Counted from the first letter of the stretch, positions 1 to 7,696 are shown. The stretch: 10,059 bases of DNA from Paraglomus occultum (GCA_910592205.1 CAJVPJ010001402.1:1-10059); one strand, 5' to 3'. Made by a program: numbers and translations. The notes: a model not told the origin generated them from the sequence alone.

Positions 1-2
1 GC

Positions 3-330
3 ATGTGTGATGGAATGGGTTGCTGTTTAATCTCTGGGTTCTATCTCGCTCTGTTCCCTGCTGGATGTGAGTAGGAAGCATGAACGTATGAGACATTAGA
101 ATACTCACTCTCAACTGCTTTTTGTAGATGACATGAACATCGATACAATCGGACGCGGACAAAACAGGTCCATAGCAAAGTTGGGAAGACTGGACATCGG
201 ACATCGGAAATCAGTGTGTCATAATATTGTCCAATCAAAAATCAATGGACACTGGAAAGACGTCAGTATATTTTATATCCTTAATGGATATTTTATATTT
301 ATTAAAAGGCCTCCAACTTTTTTTCTCTGA
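3..330 (+). CDS. Possible 3' part of a spliced gene cut by the window edge; unknown product
   Basis: An open frame from base 3 to 66 ends at a strong donor (GTGAGT at 67-72). A pyrimidine-rich acceptor (CTTTTTGTAG) ends at 127. Removing this 61-base intron joins the frames exactly (phase 1) and keeps the reading open to a TGA at 328-330. The first piece is hydrophobic (G-C-C-L-I-S-G-F-Y-L-A-L-F); the second is mixed and basic. I recognise no domain. The upstream part lies outside the window, so no start can be chosen. A second donor-like site (AACAG|GTCC) near 166 means the 3' end is uncertain. The minus strand is also open over 41-238, and the sequence is less AT-rich than its surroundings, so a dispersed repetitive element is an alternative. 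The splice pair and frame match are seen directly; that it is a gene is inference. Confidence 0.3.
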
Positions 331-1518
331 ATTTGCTTATCAATCGCTAAATGAAAACTACTACTACTTTAACTATAAAAATTAGTTATATATATTGTCA
401 AACACGAGTATCGACCTTGACGTCGGACGATGGATTTGAATTAGGTATGTACGTACCAGCCAATAATTGTAAGAAAAAAGCGAGTATTCCATAAAAAATT
501 GACTAGTAAGTAATTTTTACTTCTGTTAAGTATTATCAACAGTATTATATTTATTTTTTTACTAGTGATTTATAACGTAATCTACTAAAATACAGCAGTG
601 TGTATGTATTGCACAATTTGTATTTTTTAGCTCTAAATTTAACAATTGAGTATTTATTCACTGTACCGCGTTGTTCTGTCATTGCTGTCGTAATAATTCG
701 GGTTATTGTATAGGTACGATAATAATTTTTAATACAAATGATAGTAAATTTGATGACGACATTCTCTTGTTATTAGCCAGCAGCAGATAAATACTCATTT
801 ATATTATATTTACTATTGATTAATATTTGCAGGTAAAAGCTATTTGTTGTAATTGCTGGTATTTTTAGCTATTTAAGGATTAGTCTTAAAAGCCTCTTTT
901 ATATTTTCAACTAGGGAAACGTAAGATGACGTGAGGATACTCGGCGACATATTATTGGTTCTGAATTTTGCTTTATTCAAAATTTTCGGTGAGGTTAAAG
1001 AATTATTTGTGACAAGTCAGCCGAAAATAGTAACTATGAAGTGTCGCTATGTTATTTGAGGAAAGATTAAAAAGCAAAAGTGACCTGTTATGTTACAGGA
1101 AATTGGGAGATTGGGCGTTAATATATCACGAGAAATTGATTGAAACAAAATCGTATACTGGCGCTTAGTATATTTGATTAATTAAAAAATGTATATAAAA
1201 AACGTGCGTCTTTCTAGTAACAATATGTAGTATTTGCCTCGTCAACAATGACAATACAGCTGAATAGCATGTAACGATATAAAAATATTAGAAACGTTTG
1301 CGCAAAATTCTGGTTAATGTAATGTTGTTAAAAATTCCTAATAAAATATGAAAAATTGTCAGACGTCATAAGATTTAATTGTAGAGGTAACGCAATATGA
1401 CGAATATGCTACTTAACTAATATCACTAAGCGCTCGCTACTTAAACACACAAAACATCTAATTTGGAGTGATGCGGACGCCTAGAACCTTACGGCTCGTT
1501 TAGTCACATCAAATAATT
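331..1518. other. AT-rich intergenic stretch with no supported gene
   Basis: I see no gene I can defend here. A 47-codon ORF (351-494, plus) starts with a run of threonines and contains a consensus donor (GTATGT at 445). Open frames without a Met end near 787-789 and 1056-1058. ORFs of this length are expected by chance at this base composition. The pyrimidine-rich acceptor-like site at about 815-832 (ending TTTGCAG) has no convincing donor partner in frame. Confidence 0.5.
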
Positions 1519-1777
1519 TCAGACTTCTGGACAAAGAAAAAGTTCGGTTTTCTTATGTGAATCATGCGCTTGAATAGTTTTCAAAATCGGTTTTAATGCA
1601 ACGTACTCATTATTCACTTTCTTAAACAAAAGTTAACACAAAATTTGCATGTAATAATATGATTCTTAATCGCAATCGGTAATCTGCGGAAGCTGTTCTA
1701 AGCTGCTGGGCTTCCTGCGTGGTAAGATTGGCGTTTACAGACACAGAATCTGCTTTCAGCAGCTTTGAAATTTGCAT
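1519..1777 (-). CDS. Candidate divergent gene, 5' exons; unknown product
   Basis: Reading leftward, an ATG at 1777-1775 opens a 51-residue frame (start M-Q-I-S-K-L-L-K-A-D) that ends at TAA 1624-1622. Its first two thirds are clearly less AT-rich than the neighbourhood and rich in Q, A, R and L, as coding DNA would be. A TTAAC branch-like sequence and acceptor (TTTGTTTAAG) end at 1621, followed by a second open stretch 1620-1519 (phase 0; contains V-A-L-K-P-I-L-K-T-I). No GT donor of ordinary intron length sits between the two. A phase-0 GTAAAC at about 1738 would join them but would discard the best coding-like part, so the splice model is unresolved. The start lies 110 bases from the kinase ATG, implying a shared divergent promoter. 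I do not recognise the protein. A chance ORF is a real alternative. Confidence 0.25.
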
Positions 1778-1887
1778 CCTATCGGCATGATTGTAACATA
1801 ATCACGTGGTTAGCGGTGGCTTGGCTAATTTATGCATGCATTTGATGCTGCGTATCGGAGCAAGCCATCCGCATTCTCGATAACAAA
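1778..1887. promoter_or_regulatory. Presumed kinase promoter / divergent intergenic region
   Basis: This 110-base gap lies between the kinase start and the divergent candidate ORF. It contains a palindromic E-box core CACGTG (1803-1808) and a 10-base palindrome ATGCATGCAT (1832-1841). The bases before the kinase ATG (CAAAATG) have A at -3, a favourable eukaryotic start context. There is no clear TATA box at the usual distance. Binding of bHLH factors to CACGTG is known in general; a role here is inference. Confidence 0.35.
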
Positions 1888-3767
1888 ATGTCTCAAGTAC
1901 CGTACAAAGAATGGTTAGAGACAAGTATCTATAATGGTTCAATTTTTTGCTGTCCAGAAAGCGACATAAAATTAGGAGACAAACCTATTGGCTTTGGAGC
2001 GTCTGGAGCAGTGTATAGAGGAACCGTAAGCTTGAGGAACCGCTTCAGCCTTATTCCTAAGGCAATCCAAAGCAAGAAACAGAACGTCCTTTCCTCTGGA
2101 ACGATTGTTGCAGTGAAGACATTGTCACCAAATAATCAATACGATTGTGGAGAAGATTTATACCAGCAATTTGTCAAAGAGGTTGCGTATTAGCTTCCCG
2201 CTATACTTGATTATTCAAATTTGTGTACGGTTTTAACCTTTGAACGGATGCTTATATATTAGTTAAAACGTCACGACGAGGCGAACGATCACCCCAACAT
2301 CGTTCGCTTTTATGGCTTATACAGAGGCATGTTGAATTGATGGTAATTTTCCCAGTTGACTTATCTACAAATTAACCGTAAAAGCTTGTTTAATGTATAC
2401 AGATAAATATCATCTGATTTTTTCTCTGGCTGAAAGCGGACGTTTGAATGAATATCTAAAGAAAAAGATGACTTGTTTGATTTGGGAAGACAGATATCAG
2501 CTGAGTTTGGGAATTACCGATGGACTTAATCATTTACATAAACTTGATATCGTTCACAAAAATTTGGTATTTATCGCACATCTCGTCATCTCTATTGTCT
2601 GAAACTTACATTACGTTAACTGACGGACATGTGTTACTTTTCTAGTCATCGAATAAAATTCTTATCGATTCTCAAGGTAATGCAAAGATAACCGATTTTG
2701 GGTTATCAAGAGTATTGAAACAAGCGATATCCAATTCATCTGGAGATGACGACGCTCTCGCATACAAGGATCCAGCTTCCTTCAAGAACACATCATATCA
2801 ACTTGGAAAGCAATCGGATATATTTAGTCTTGGAGTAATACTATGGGAAGTATCTAGCGGAAAAGTTCCATGCGGAGGACATACTGAAGATGTTGATATC
2901 ATTGCATATAGACGTAAGGGTTTTCGTGATCCCTCATTTCCGGGAACGCCAAAAGAATATATCGACTTATATTCGGAATGTTGGCACGAAGATCCTGATA
3001 ATCGGCCTTTCTGCGAAAGCGTTTATGAGAGATTGAAGTCTTGTGATCCGCTGGATCATTTCAACAGATCGTTAGAGGAAAAACCAGACGATGCATGGGC
3101 GCTGGTTAAAAGGGGAAGGATTTATGAAAGTCGAAAACAGTATAGTTATTCATTGAAGGATTTTGACAAATCGTTAAAGATCAAACCGAATTATGTATGG
3201 GCATTAGAAAATAGAGGATATGTGTATATCTGTTTAAAGAAGTACAACAAAGCACTGAATGATTTTAGCAAAGTGGTAGAAATTGAACCGAATAACGTAT
3301 TTGGATTGAGTCGAAGAGGCTCTGTCTATTCATCTCTAAGAAAATACGACAATGCCCTGCGGGACCTCAACAAATCTTTAGAATTGAAACCAAATGACGC
3401 TTACTCATTGAATCGAAGGGGATACGTTTATTTGATGTTAAAGCAATACGGCAACGCACTGCTTGATTTTAACAAATCGTTGAAAATTGCACCGGACAGT
3501 GCATGGGTATTGAAATCTAGGGGATATGTTTATCTTGAATCAAAACAATATGACAGTTCACTGAATGATTTCAACAAGGCCTTGGAGGTTAAGCCAGATG
3601 ACGCCTATGCATTGAGACAAAGAAAGTTTGTCTATGCAAAACTGAATAAGCTTAAAACCCCGTTAGACAGTAAACCAGATGATTTGAATCCGTCGAGTAC
3701 AAAAGAAAAGGTTTATGATATGCATCGTGACATGGAAGGTAGTGCTGATGAGTTGGAAGATGACTGA
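1888..3767 (+). CDS. TKL-like protein (pseudo)kinase fused to C-terminal TPR repeats
   Basis: Best model: exons 1888-2025, 2083-2181, 2263-2326, 2403-2566 and 2646-3767, giving 528 aa; keeping 2026-2082 gives 547 aa. The kinase domain covers about residues 29-286. Present are the glycine loop G-F-G-A-S-G-A-V-Y (35-43), the ATP-binding Lys in V-A-V-K (K58), the helix-C Glu (E79), D-F-G (172-174), D213 of subdomain IX and R275 near the end. The catalytic loop is H-K-N (152-154) instead of H-R-D. The metal-binding Asn five residues on is Lys (K159), and the APE Glu is Ala (A199). It is therefore probably catalytically dead or weak but may still bind nucleotide. Residues 304-473 form five full 34-residue TPRs, with half repeats on each side, ending in an acidic tail. 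No signal peptide or membrane segment is seen, so a cytosolic scaffold is likely. The lead-in E-W-L-E-T-S-I is typical of kinases expanded in mycorrhizal fungi. The substrate or pathway is unknown. Confidence 0.88.
2026..2082 (+). other. Probable 57-base in-frame intron in the kinase N-lobe
   Basis: ACC|GTAAGC is a near-consensus donor and AAACAG| a fair acceptor. The segment is 57 bases, phase 0 and without stops, so simple ORF calling reads through it. Retained, it inserts 19 residues between strands 2 and 3 of the kinase N-lobe. Removed, the distance from the glycine-loop Val to the catalytic Lys becomes 16 residues, the normal spacing. Regulated intron retention is possible. Confidence 0.6.
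2182..2262 (+). other. Kinase intron, GT-AG, phase 0
   Basis: The donor GTTGCG follows the helix-C Glu codon, and the acceptor ATATATTAG ends at 2262. In-frame TAG at 2191 requires removal. Splicing joins F-V-K-E to L-K-R-H-D-E and the conserved H-P-N-I-V segment, as kinase alignments need. Confidence 0.8.
2327..2402 (+). other. Kinase intron with a GC-AG boundary
   Basis: Exon 3 must end in phase 1 to meet the next exon in frame. The only site that does this near the end of the conserved F-Y-G-L-Y-R segment is GAG|GCATGT, a GC donor close to the known GC-AG consensus AG|GCAAGT. The acceptor TATACAG ends at 2402. The join gives Y-R-D-K-Y-H-L-I-F, as expected. The nearby GT at 2331 gives the wrong frame. 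A less likely acceptor at 2384 is also frame-compatible. Confidence 0.7.
2567..2645 (+). other. Kinase intron, GT-AG, phase 0, inside the catalytic loop
   Basis: The donor GTATTT follows the H-K-N-L codons and the acceptor ACTTTTCTAG ends at 2645. The join restores H-K-N-L-S-S-N-K-I-L-I-D followed by K-I-T-D-F-G. The substituted catalytic residues lie on both sides of this junction and are read from unambiguous exon sequence, so the loss is not produced by the choice of splice site. Confidence 0.82.
3090..3599 (+). repeat. Five tandem TPR units of 102 bases in the kinase gene
   Basis: Five consecutive units of exactly 34 codons share the pattern A-x-L-x-x-R-G-x-V-Y-x-x-x-K-x-Y-x-x-A-L-x-D-F-x-K-S-L-x-x-x-P with small changes between units. 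This is the classic tetratricopeptide fold, two antiparallel helices per unit forming a protein-binding groove. The units lie at 3090-3191, 3192-3293, 3294-3395, 3396-3497 and 3498-3599. A half unit precedes (from about 3045) and a degenerate sixth follows (to about 3680). The uniform length and similar sequence suggest repeated unit duplication. Confidence 0.85.
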
Positions 3768-4500
3768 TCACGCATAATATTACATAATGTTATTTATTTA
3801 TTATTCATTTATTTATTTTTTTGTTATTATTATGTGGTTTCAAAAAACGTATGAGTAAATATTGGTTATGAATTAAACTTATCTTATGAAAGTTAAAGGG
3901 TTTCTTTTCCTCTATATTAATATTTAATATTTGAATATTGTAACATTGGTATAAGCCGATACTTATCACACGTATCAGTATAATAATATCTACTCTAAAC
4001 AGACTTTTTTGCTTTTGCCGTAAGCAAGCCTAACCGATTAAACCGCATGTATTATTAGGCGTCCTATTCACTCAATATTAATAGGCTAGGGAAAGTCAAT
4101 TCAACTCATTTCTCCCCCATTACGCTACTGCTTAGTTCTGCGACCTTACAGCTGAAATCTCTAGACATGAAACAGGTTACCAAGTCTTATCCAAACAACA
4201 TGAATGATACTTTCGTTAGCTTTGTCAAAGCCAGAAAAAACAATTAAAACTATTAGAGAAAACATTAGAGACTGTAAACACTAGTTGAGAACTATGTACT
4301 GTACATTGATTAAAACATATACTGAAAGCATATTTACGTCTATGTATATGATGGCTTTGTTTAGTGTACTGCATACTGTATAATAATGTTTATTGATAGT
4401 ATGGGTACATCGACACCACTTGACCCTACACGTATTTGAACGAAGAGATGCAATTTTCGTATACTAATTATAATGTCCCATTAAGAGTATTAAATTATGA
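3768..4500. other. Kinase 3' flank and intergenic DNA; AU-rich 3' UTR
   Basis: Directly after the kinase stop is a run of overlapping ATTTA motifs (about 3790-3822), which would form an AU-rich element in the transcript's 3' UTR. There is no perfect AATAAA soon after the stop. Less AT-rich DNA at about 4010-4230 contains short acceptor- and donor-like sites on both strands but no frame I can defend. The rest to 4500 holds nothing I can identify. Confidence 0.45.
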
Positions 4501-4631
4501 TGGAGTTTAAGTCTCAATCTAGGGTCGAAAACGAGCATATTTAGCAAACTCATAAATATTTGTGTGTGCGTTCATTACTTGTAAGAAACAACGCATTATT
4601 CTTGCTTTACAAATTCTATCATAATTTAATA

Positions 4632-4786
4632 TTAACCTTTCTTGTAAATAGCATGATAAGCAGTCAAAATTGTATACCCACCTGCCACACTTATTATTAA
4701 TGCCCATTGCTTCCAACTAACAGGAGTGATAAATATAAAGGTAAAGGCTCCTCGTACATTAAGCGTATATGTTCGAACCGCGGCGG
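4632..4786 (-). CDS. Candidate last exon of a small single-pass membrane protein
   Basis: On the minus strand, the acceptor GATTCTCTCCAG, with an upstream TTAAC branch-like site, ends at 4787. Base composition changes abruptly there from AT-rich to GC-rich (CCGCCGCGG). The frame then runs 50 residues to TAA at 4634-4632. It begins A-A-V-R-T-Y-T-L-N-V-R-G, rich in Arg, Thr and Ala with no acidic residue, like a mitochondrial presequence. It ends with a hydrophobic segment (W-A-L-I-I-S-V-A-G-G-Y-T-I-L) and a basic tail (Y-K-K-G). The acceptor needs a phase-1 partner. One option is an ATG at 5017-5015 in a strong context (CAAATGGCG) with donor GTATAT at 4995, giving 58 aa and a 209-base intron. 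It could instead be the end of the minus-strand gene upstream. Size and layout suggest a small inner-membrane or respiratory accessory subunit, but I do not recognise the family. A second minus-strand frame is also open here. Confidence 0.35.
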
Positions 4787-4926
4787 CTGGAGAGAATCTA
4801 TAGTTAATTTTACTATTCTTGGCTTGTGAATGTGCAAAGGCAGAAACACAGATTGTAAATTATGATAATGTGATAAAAGCAATAGAAGCCAACCTTCTCT
4901 TTATGTGTTACTGAAATTAGCTTTTT

Positions 4927-4992
4927 GTGACACGTAAAATGCATGTAATATGTATAACCGTCACTGTAAACTGTCGGAGCTGCGCAAAAATA
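4927..4992 (+). repeat. Dispersed repeat, copy A
   Basis: Bases 4945-4992 match 9924-9971 at 39 of 48 positions. The match extends left through GACA[C/T]GTAAA and TGCAT with an insertion of several bases in copy B. Eight of the nine differences are transitions. The copies are in the same orientation about 5 kb apart. No terminal inverted repeats or target-site duplications were seen, so the element type is unknown. Confidence 0.6.
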
Positions 4993-5183
4993 TACAGTAC
5001 GAATACTTTATCGCCATTTGCGGATTACGTCTAACGCGACTCAAAAAGCTTGCATGATTCAAGAATTGTACCAAGAATATTTAATAAAAATAGATCCTCA
5101 GTAAAAAAAAAAATAGCTTGACATGCATAGGTAAATGGTTACCTCCCACCAATTCTACATACTCACGAGTAGGTAGACCTCAC

Positions 5184-5596
5184 GTAGTCATGATATTTTC
5201 ATCAATACAATCAAATGACATCCATATCAAATTAAAATACCTGCAATTTGTGAGTTAGGGTTGTAATAAAAACTAATCGAGTTACCTGTTGTTGCTTAGA
5301 CCGTCTATCGTGTAAAGGCACAAAGCATCACACGACGACCCCGGAGCATTTACATGCGGGAGCAAAATCAACCTGTAAATAAAACGTGTTATCATTATTA
5401 TTATTGTAGCATATTTTGACAATTCACGAACAGCATTTTTCGCTACTTCCAAGTACGTGTAGTAATAATGCCATAAACTCCACCAGTAATATGTTGTTTG
5501 CAAGCACATAATAAACTTTGTTAGTTCACTCAGAACAAAAAGAGTGTTTAAGTTTTCAATGTTACACCAAGTTGTCCATTCTTGAATAACACACAT
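5184..5596 (-). CDS. Minus-strand exon group, possible ATG14/UVRAG-like C-terminal half
   Basis: The longest minus-strand open frame in the window covers 5596-5282 (104 codons). Splice signals divide it: optional donor GTCAAA at 5420 with strong acceptor TTTATTTACAG ending at 5373 (48 bases, in frame); exon 5372-5286 ending CAG|GTAACT; then a 45-base intron 5285-5241 with a CTAAC branch and TTGCAG acceptor; then exon 5240-5184 before donor GTGAGG. Frames agree across each join. Joined, it reads A-V-R-E-L-L-I-L-L-P, later L-Y-T-I-D-G-L-S-N-N, then D-E-N-I-M-T-T. ATG14/UVRAG proteins have a similar order after their coiled coil: an E-L-x-x-I-F-P-I-like strand, a T-I-x-G-x-x-L-P-N-like strand, then a helix. 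This likeness is from memory and weak. The real start is unknown (5596 is only the first Met), and the next downstream exon was not found. If unspliced at 5183, the frame ends at TGA 5182-5180. Confidence 0.4.
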
Positions 5597-5748
5597 CTTG
5601 ATTTAAATTAAAGACACGATGTTGAATAAATTATTCAAAATACAAGATAATTATTCTTAGCATAGGTAAACACAAAAGCTTATACGTAACGCAAAAAGTA
5701 CATTTTAAACTTGCGTTTGTGAACAGATATGCATGATGTCTGTTCAAC

Positions 5749-5981
5749 TGAACGATAGTATCTGCTGATACCGAGTCACACACACCACATTAATCTGAAG
5801 TATGTCTTCAATCGAATAGTCAATTACGAAGTTTACTTGAGCGTTCATTAGCGGGTATGTAATATTCGTACCAAATTCCGATTAACATACTTTTATTCTG
5901 ACAGGATATACAGCAGAATCTTCGATGTGATTGCACCGGACGCAAACAAGAGTTACACAAAAAAGAGGGTTGCCGATCTAT
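5749..5981 (-). CDS. Minus-strand exon pair with a zinc-type CxxC...CCxxC motif, ATG14/UVRAG-like N-terminus
   Basis: An exon-like segment 5981-5891 encodes C-N-S-C-L-R-P-V-Q-S-H-R-R-F-C-C-I-S-C-Q and ends AAAA|GTATGT, a consensus donor. The acceptor GATTGAAG ends at 5806, giving an 85-base intron in the right phase, and the next exon continues N-I-L-Q-I-N-V-V, then R-Y-Q-Q-I-L-S, up to a donor before TGA 5746-5744. Paired CxxC motifs with a C-x-R-P and R-R-F between them, followed by an amphipathic segment, are typical of the N-terminus of fungal ATG14 or Vps38/UVRAG, subunits that direct the Vps34 PI3-kinase complex to autophagy or endosomes. An ATG at 6014-6012 is in the same frame but is followed by TAA at 5984-5982, so either an upstream exon supplies the start (acceptor AAATAG at 5978) or the gene is broken. 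No coiled coil is visible between 5745 and 5600, where that family would have one. Confidence 0.38.
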
Positions 5982-6014
5982 TTAAGCGCAAATATTATTT
6001 GTCAAAGGCGTCAT

Positions 6015-7428
6015 ATTGTTGATAGGTGCAACCTGTCGTTGTTATTTTGCTGATATTGTACAGTAATTTTTTATAACATTTACTAGTGAAATTACTTAAC
6101 ATCACTCTCTGTAATTGCATCTAAGTTAAGCGGCTGTCCCAAGCATTATTGTCTAGCAATTTTCTCTACATTGCAAGACTCTTCTTCGTCATACGATATT
6201 AGCCTTATATTCACAGTACCAGAAAATTTTGTTTGACAATTTGAGAAACATTTTTGTTGATAAATTTATTGTATTTGGACAAGAAAAGTTATTATTGCAA
6301 TAAACGCATATTTTTGCTCCTAAGGCGCCCAAATTTATGAGAAGCAATTATAACATTTAAAATATGTTTCGTTTGTTTTGTTTCAACTATTACACACGTT
6401 TTATTTGATCGTTGCAAACAACTTGTCTAAAATATGTACGTGCATGTAATGGACAAGATGCAATACTGTCTCATTATTTAATAGCTTACTAGCACCGCGT
6501 ATAGATCCTGCTTTTATCTGTTTATGTATAAACGGGTAAACGTCGGGTTATTGAATAACTTAAATGTAAACACGCTATAATCGTTGTTTCGTAAATGTTT
6601 ATTTTATTCGCAAACTGTTTATAGCCGATTATTTTTACACCAGTTAAATTTTGCATAGTAATAGTTTGAAAATGTTAAATATCAGCATTGTTGACCGGTA
6701 TACGAGAAATCGGTACAACAATACTCCAAAGTCATAACCAAAAACCGTTTTTGAAAAAAAAGTATACCCAGGGCAGGAGATTGTACAAGATGGGTTGAAT
6801 TTACATAACATTTATGAAATGTAATGACTTTTTAGGATATTCTCAACCACGTAGTAGTCGACCTTAAACAGTCAATCCTCATATTAAGCTCTTGGAATTG
6901 TGTTTCATCTACTTGTTACGTTTAAAGTACGTCAGTACAATGCACCTTCATCTAAACAAAATGTAGGTGATCATAGTTCTTGCCAAATAATTTTTTTATC
7001 GTTGACATGCCAAGAGATTAGATTGTGGTAGAAACAATAATATAAATATCATGATACTGAAAACGTTTAGTTTATGGTAACTTTCTATGTTGGAAAGTAA
7101 GTCTTCTAACTAATTGGAAATTAGAACGTCGGGAAGATGGCGCTAATTAGATCTTAATTGGTAAACATCAACAACGTAAAAATTAAGGAAGAGAGAGACA
7201 TTATTATGAAGAACGCAGTATCACTGCAAAACTTCGATTTTATATACTAATAAATTTCATTTGGGTTAAATATACCCGATTCAAACAAAAAGGTTCTCAA
7301 TAAACTTAGTAATAATTACACAGACAGGGCAGTTGTATTTACGCAATATGACTATGTGAACAGTCGGTGTAGCGATCCCAAGATATAATCACAATTATCA
7401 TTTCCCGCATCAAAAAACATTTAGTAGA
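6015..7428. other. Long AT-rich intergenic stretch, no supported gene
   Basis: Nothing here passes as a gene. Several 40-45 codon open frames without a usable Met occur, the most protein-like at 7254-7388 on the plus strand, but their number matches what this base composition gives by chance. A poly-A tract lies near 6754-6761. A short GC-richer patch around 7130-7145 includes an ATG that meets a stop after a few codons. Confidence 0.5.
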
Positions 7429-7696
7429 ATGATTGCCTCCTCTACAGTAATTGGAGGACCCAAAAATAGCCTTCCTGTATTATTTCACAGTCACCTTGCA
7501 CAAGGAGATAATATAGAAACTACAAATAACTGTTTCTCGAGCTATTATGGGTTTGAGCATGTAAGTATCCGATCTTTAAACTAATATCAAAACATAATTT
7601 AAGCCACTAGTATACTCCCTCACCAATGCAGCAGTAAAAGCGTACTTCGGGACTTGTATGAGCTTACTGATTTACAGTGCCGGAGGAGAGCTATAG
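7429..7696 (+). CDS. Candidate small two-exon gene or upstream ORF of the BTB gene
   Basis: An ATG at 7429 opens 44 codons that run without a stop into GTAAGT at 7561, a perfect donor. An acceptor ending at 7603 (ATAATTTAAG), with a CTAAT branch-like sequence before it, gives a 43-base intron in phase 0. The frame continues 30 codons (P-L-V-Y-S-L-T-N-A-A-V, later S-L-L-I-Y-S-A-G-G) to TAG at 7694-7696, 74 aa in total. The second half is fairly hydrophobic and I recognise no domain. Another acceptor, CAATGCAG ending at 7631, would end the frame after one codon and could instead join this exon as a 5' untranslated leader to the BTB gene that starts 99 bases downstream. Either way the donor suggests a transcribed, spliced region. 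Confidence 0.35.

Noticed and set aside
192-208. Short tandem repeat of GGACATC
   Set aside because: About 2.4 copies of seven bases is too small to call a functional array.
351-494. 47-codon ORF starting with a Thr-rich stretch, possible small secreted protein
   Set aside because: There is no clear signal peptide, the length is within chance expectation, and nothing supports transcription.
921-1058. Plus-strand open frame containing I-L-L-V-L-N-F-A-L-F-K-I-F
   Set aside because: It lacks a Met, and every frame of the exon implied by the nearest acceptor (CAACTAG) meets a stop.
4771-4790. GTTCGAACC resembling a tRNA T-loop / B box in a GC-rich patch
   Set aside because: No cloverleaf arms, A box or acceptor stem can be formed around it on either strand; it fits better as coding sequence of the minus-strand exon.
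5904-6023. Plus-strand open frame after an apparent GTATGT...CTGACAG intron (5855-5904)
   Set aside because: The upstream exon in that frame has a TGA four codons before the junction and no start. The same DNA reads better on the minus strand as the CxxC exon.
7254-7388. Plus-strand 44-residue open frame with protein-like composition (N-I-P-D-S-N-K-K-V-L)
   Set aside because: It has no Met and no convincing acceptor before it, and frames of this length are expected by chance many times in 10 kb of such AT-rich DNA.
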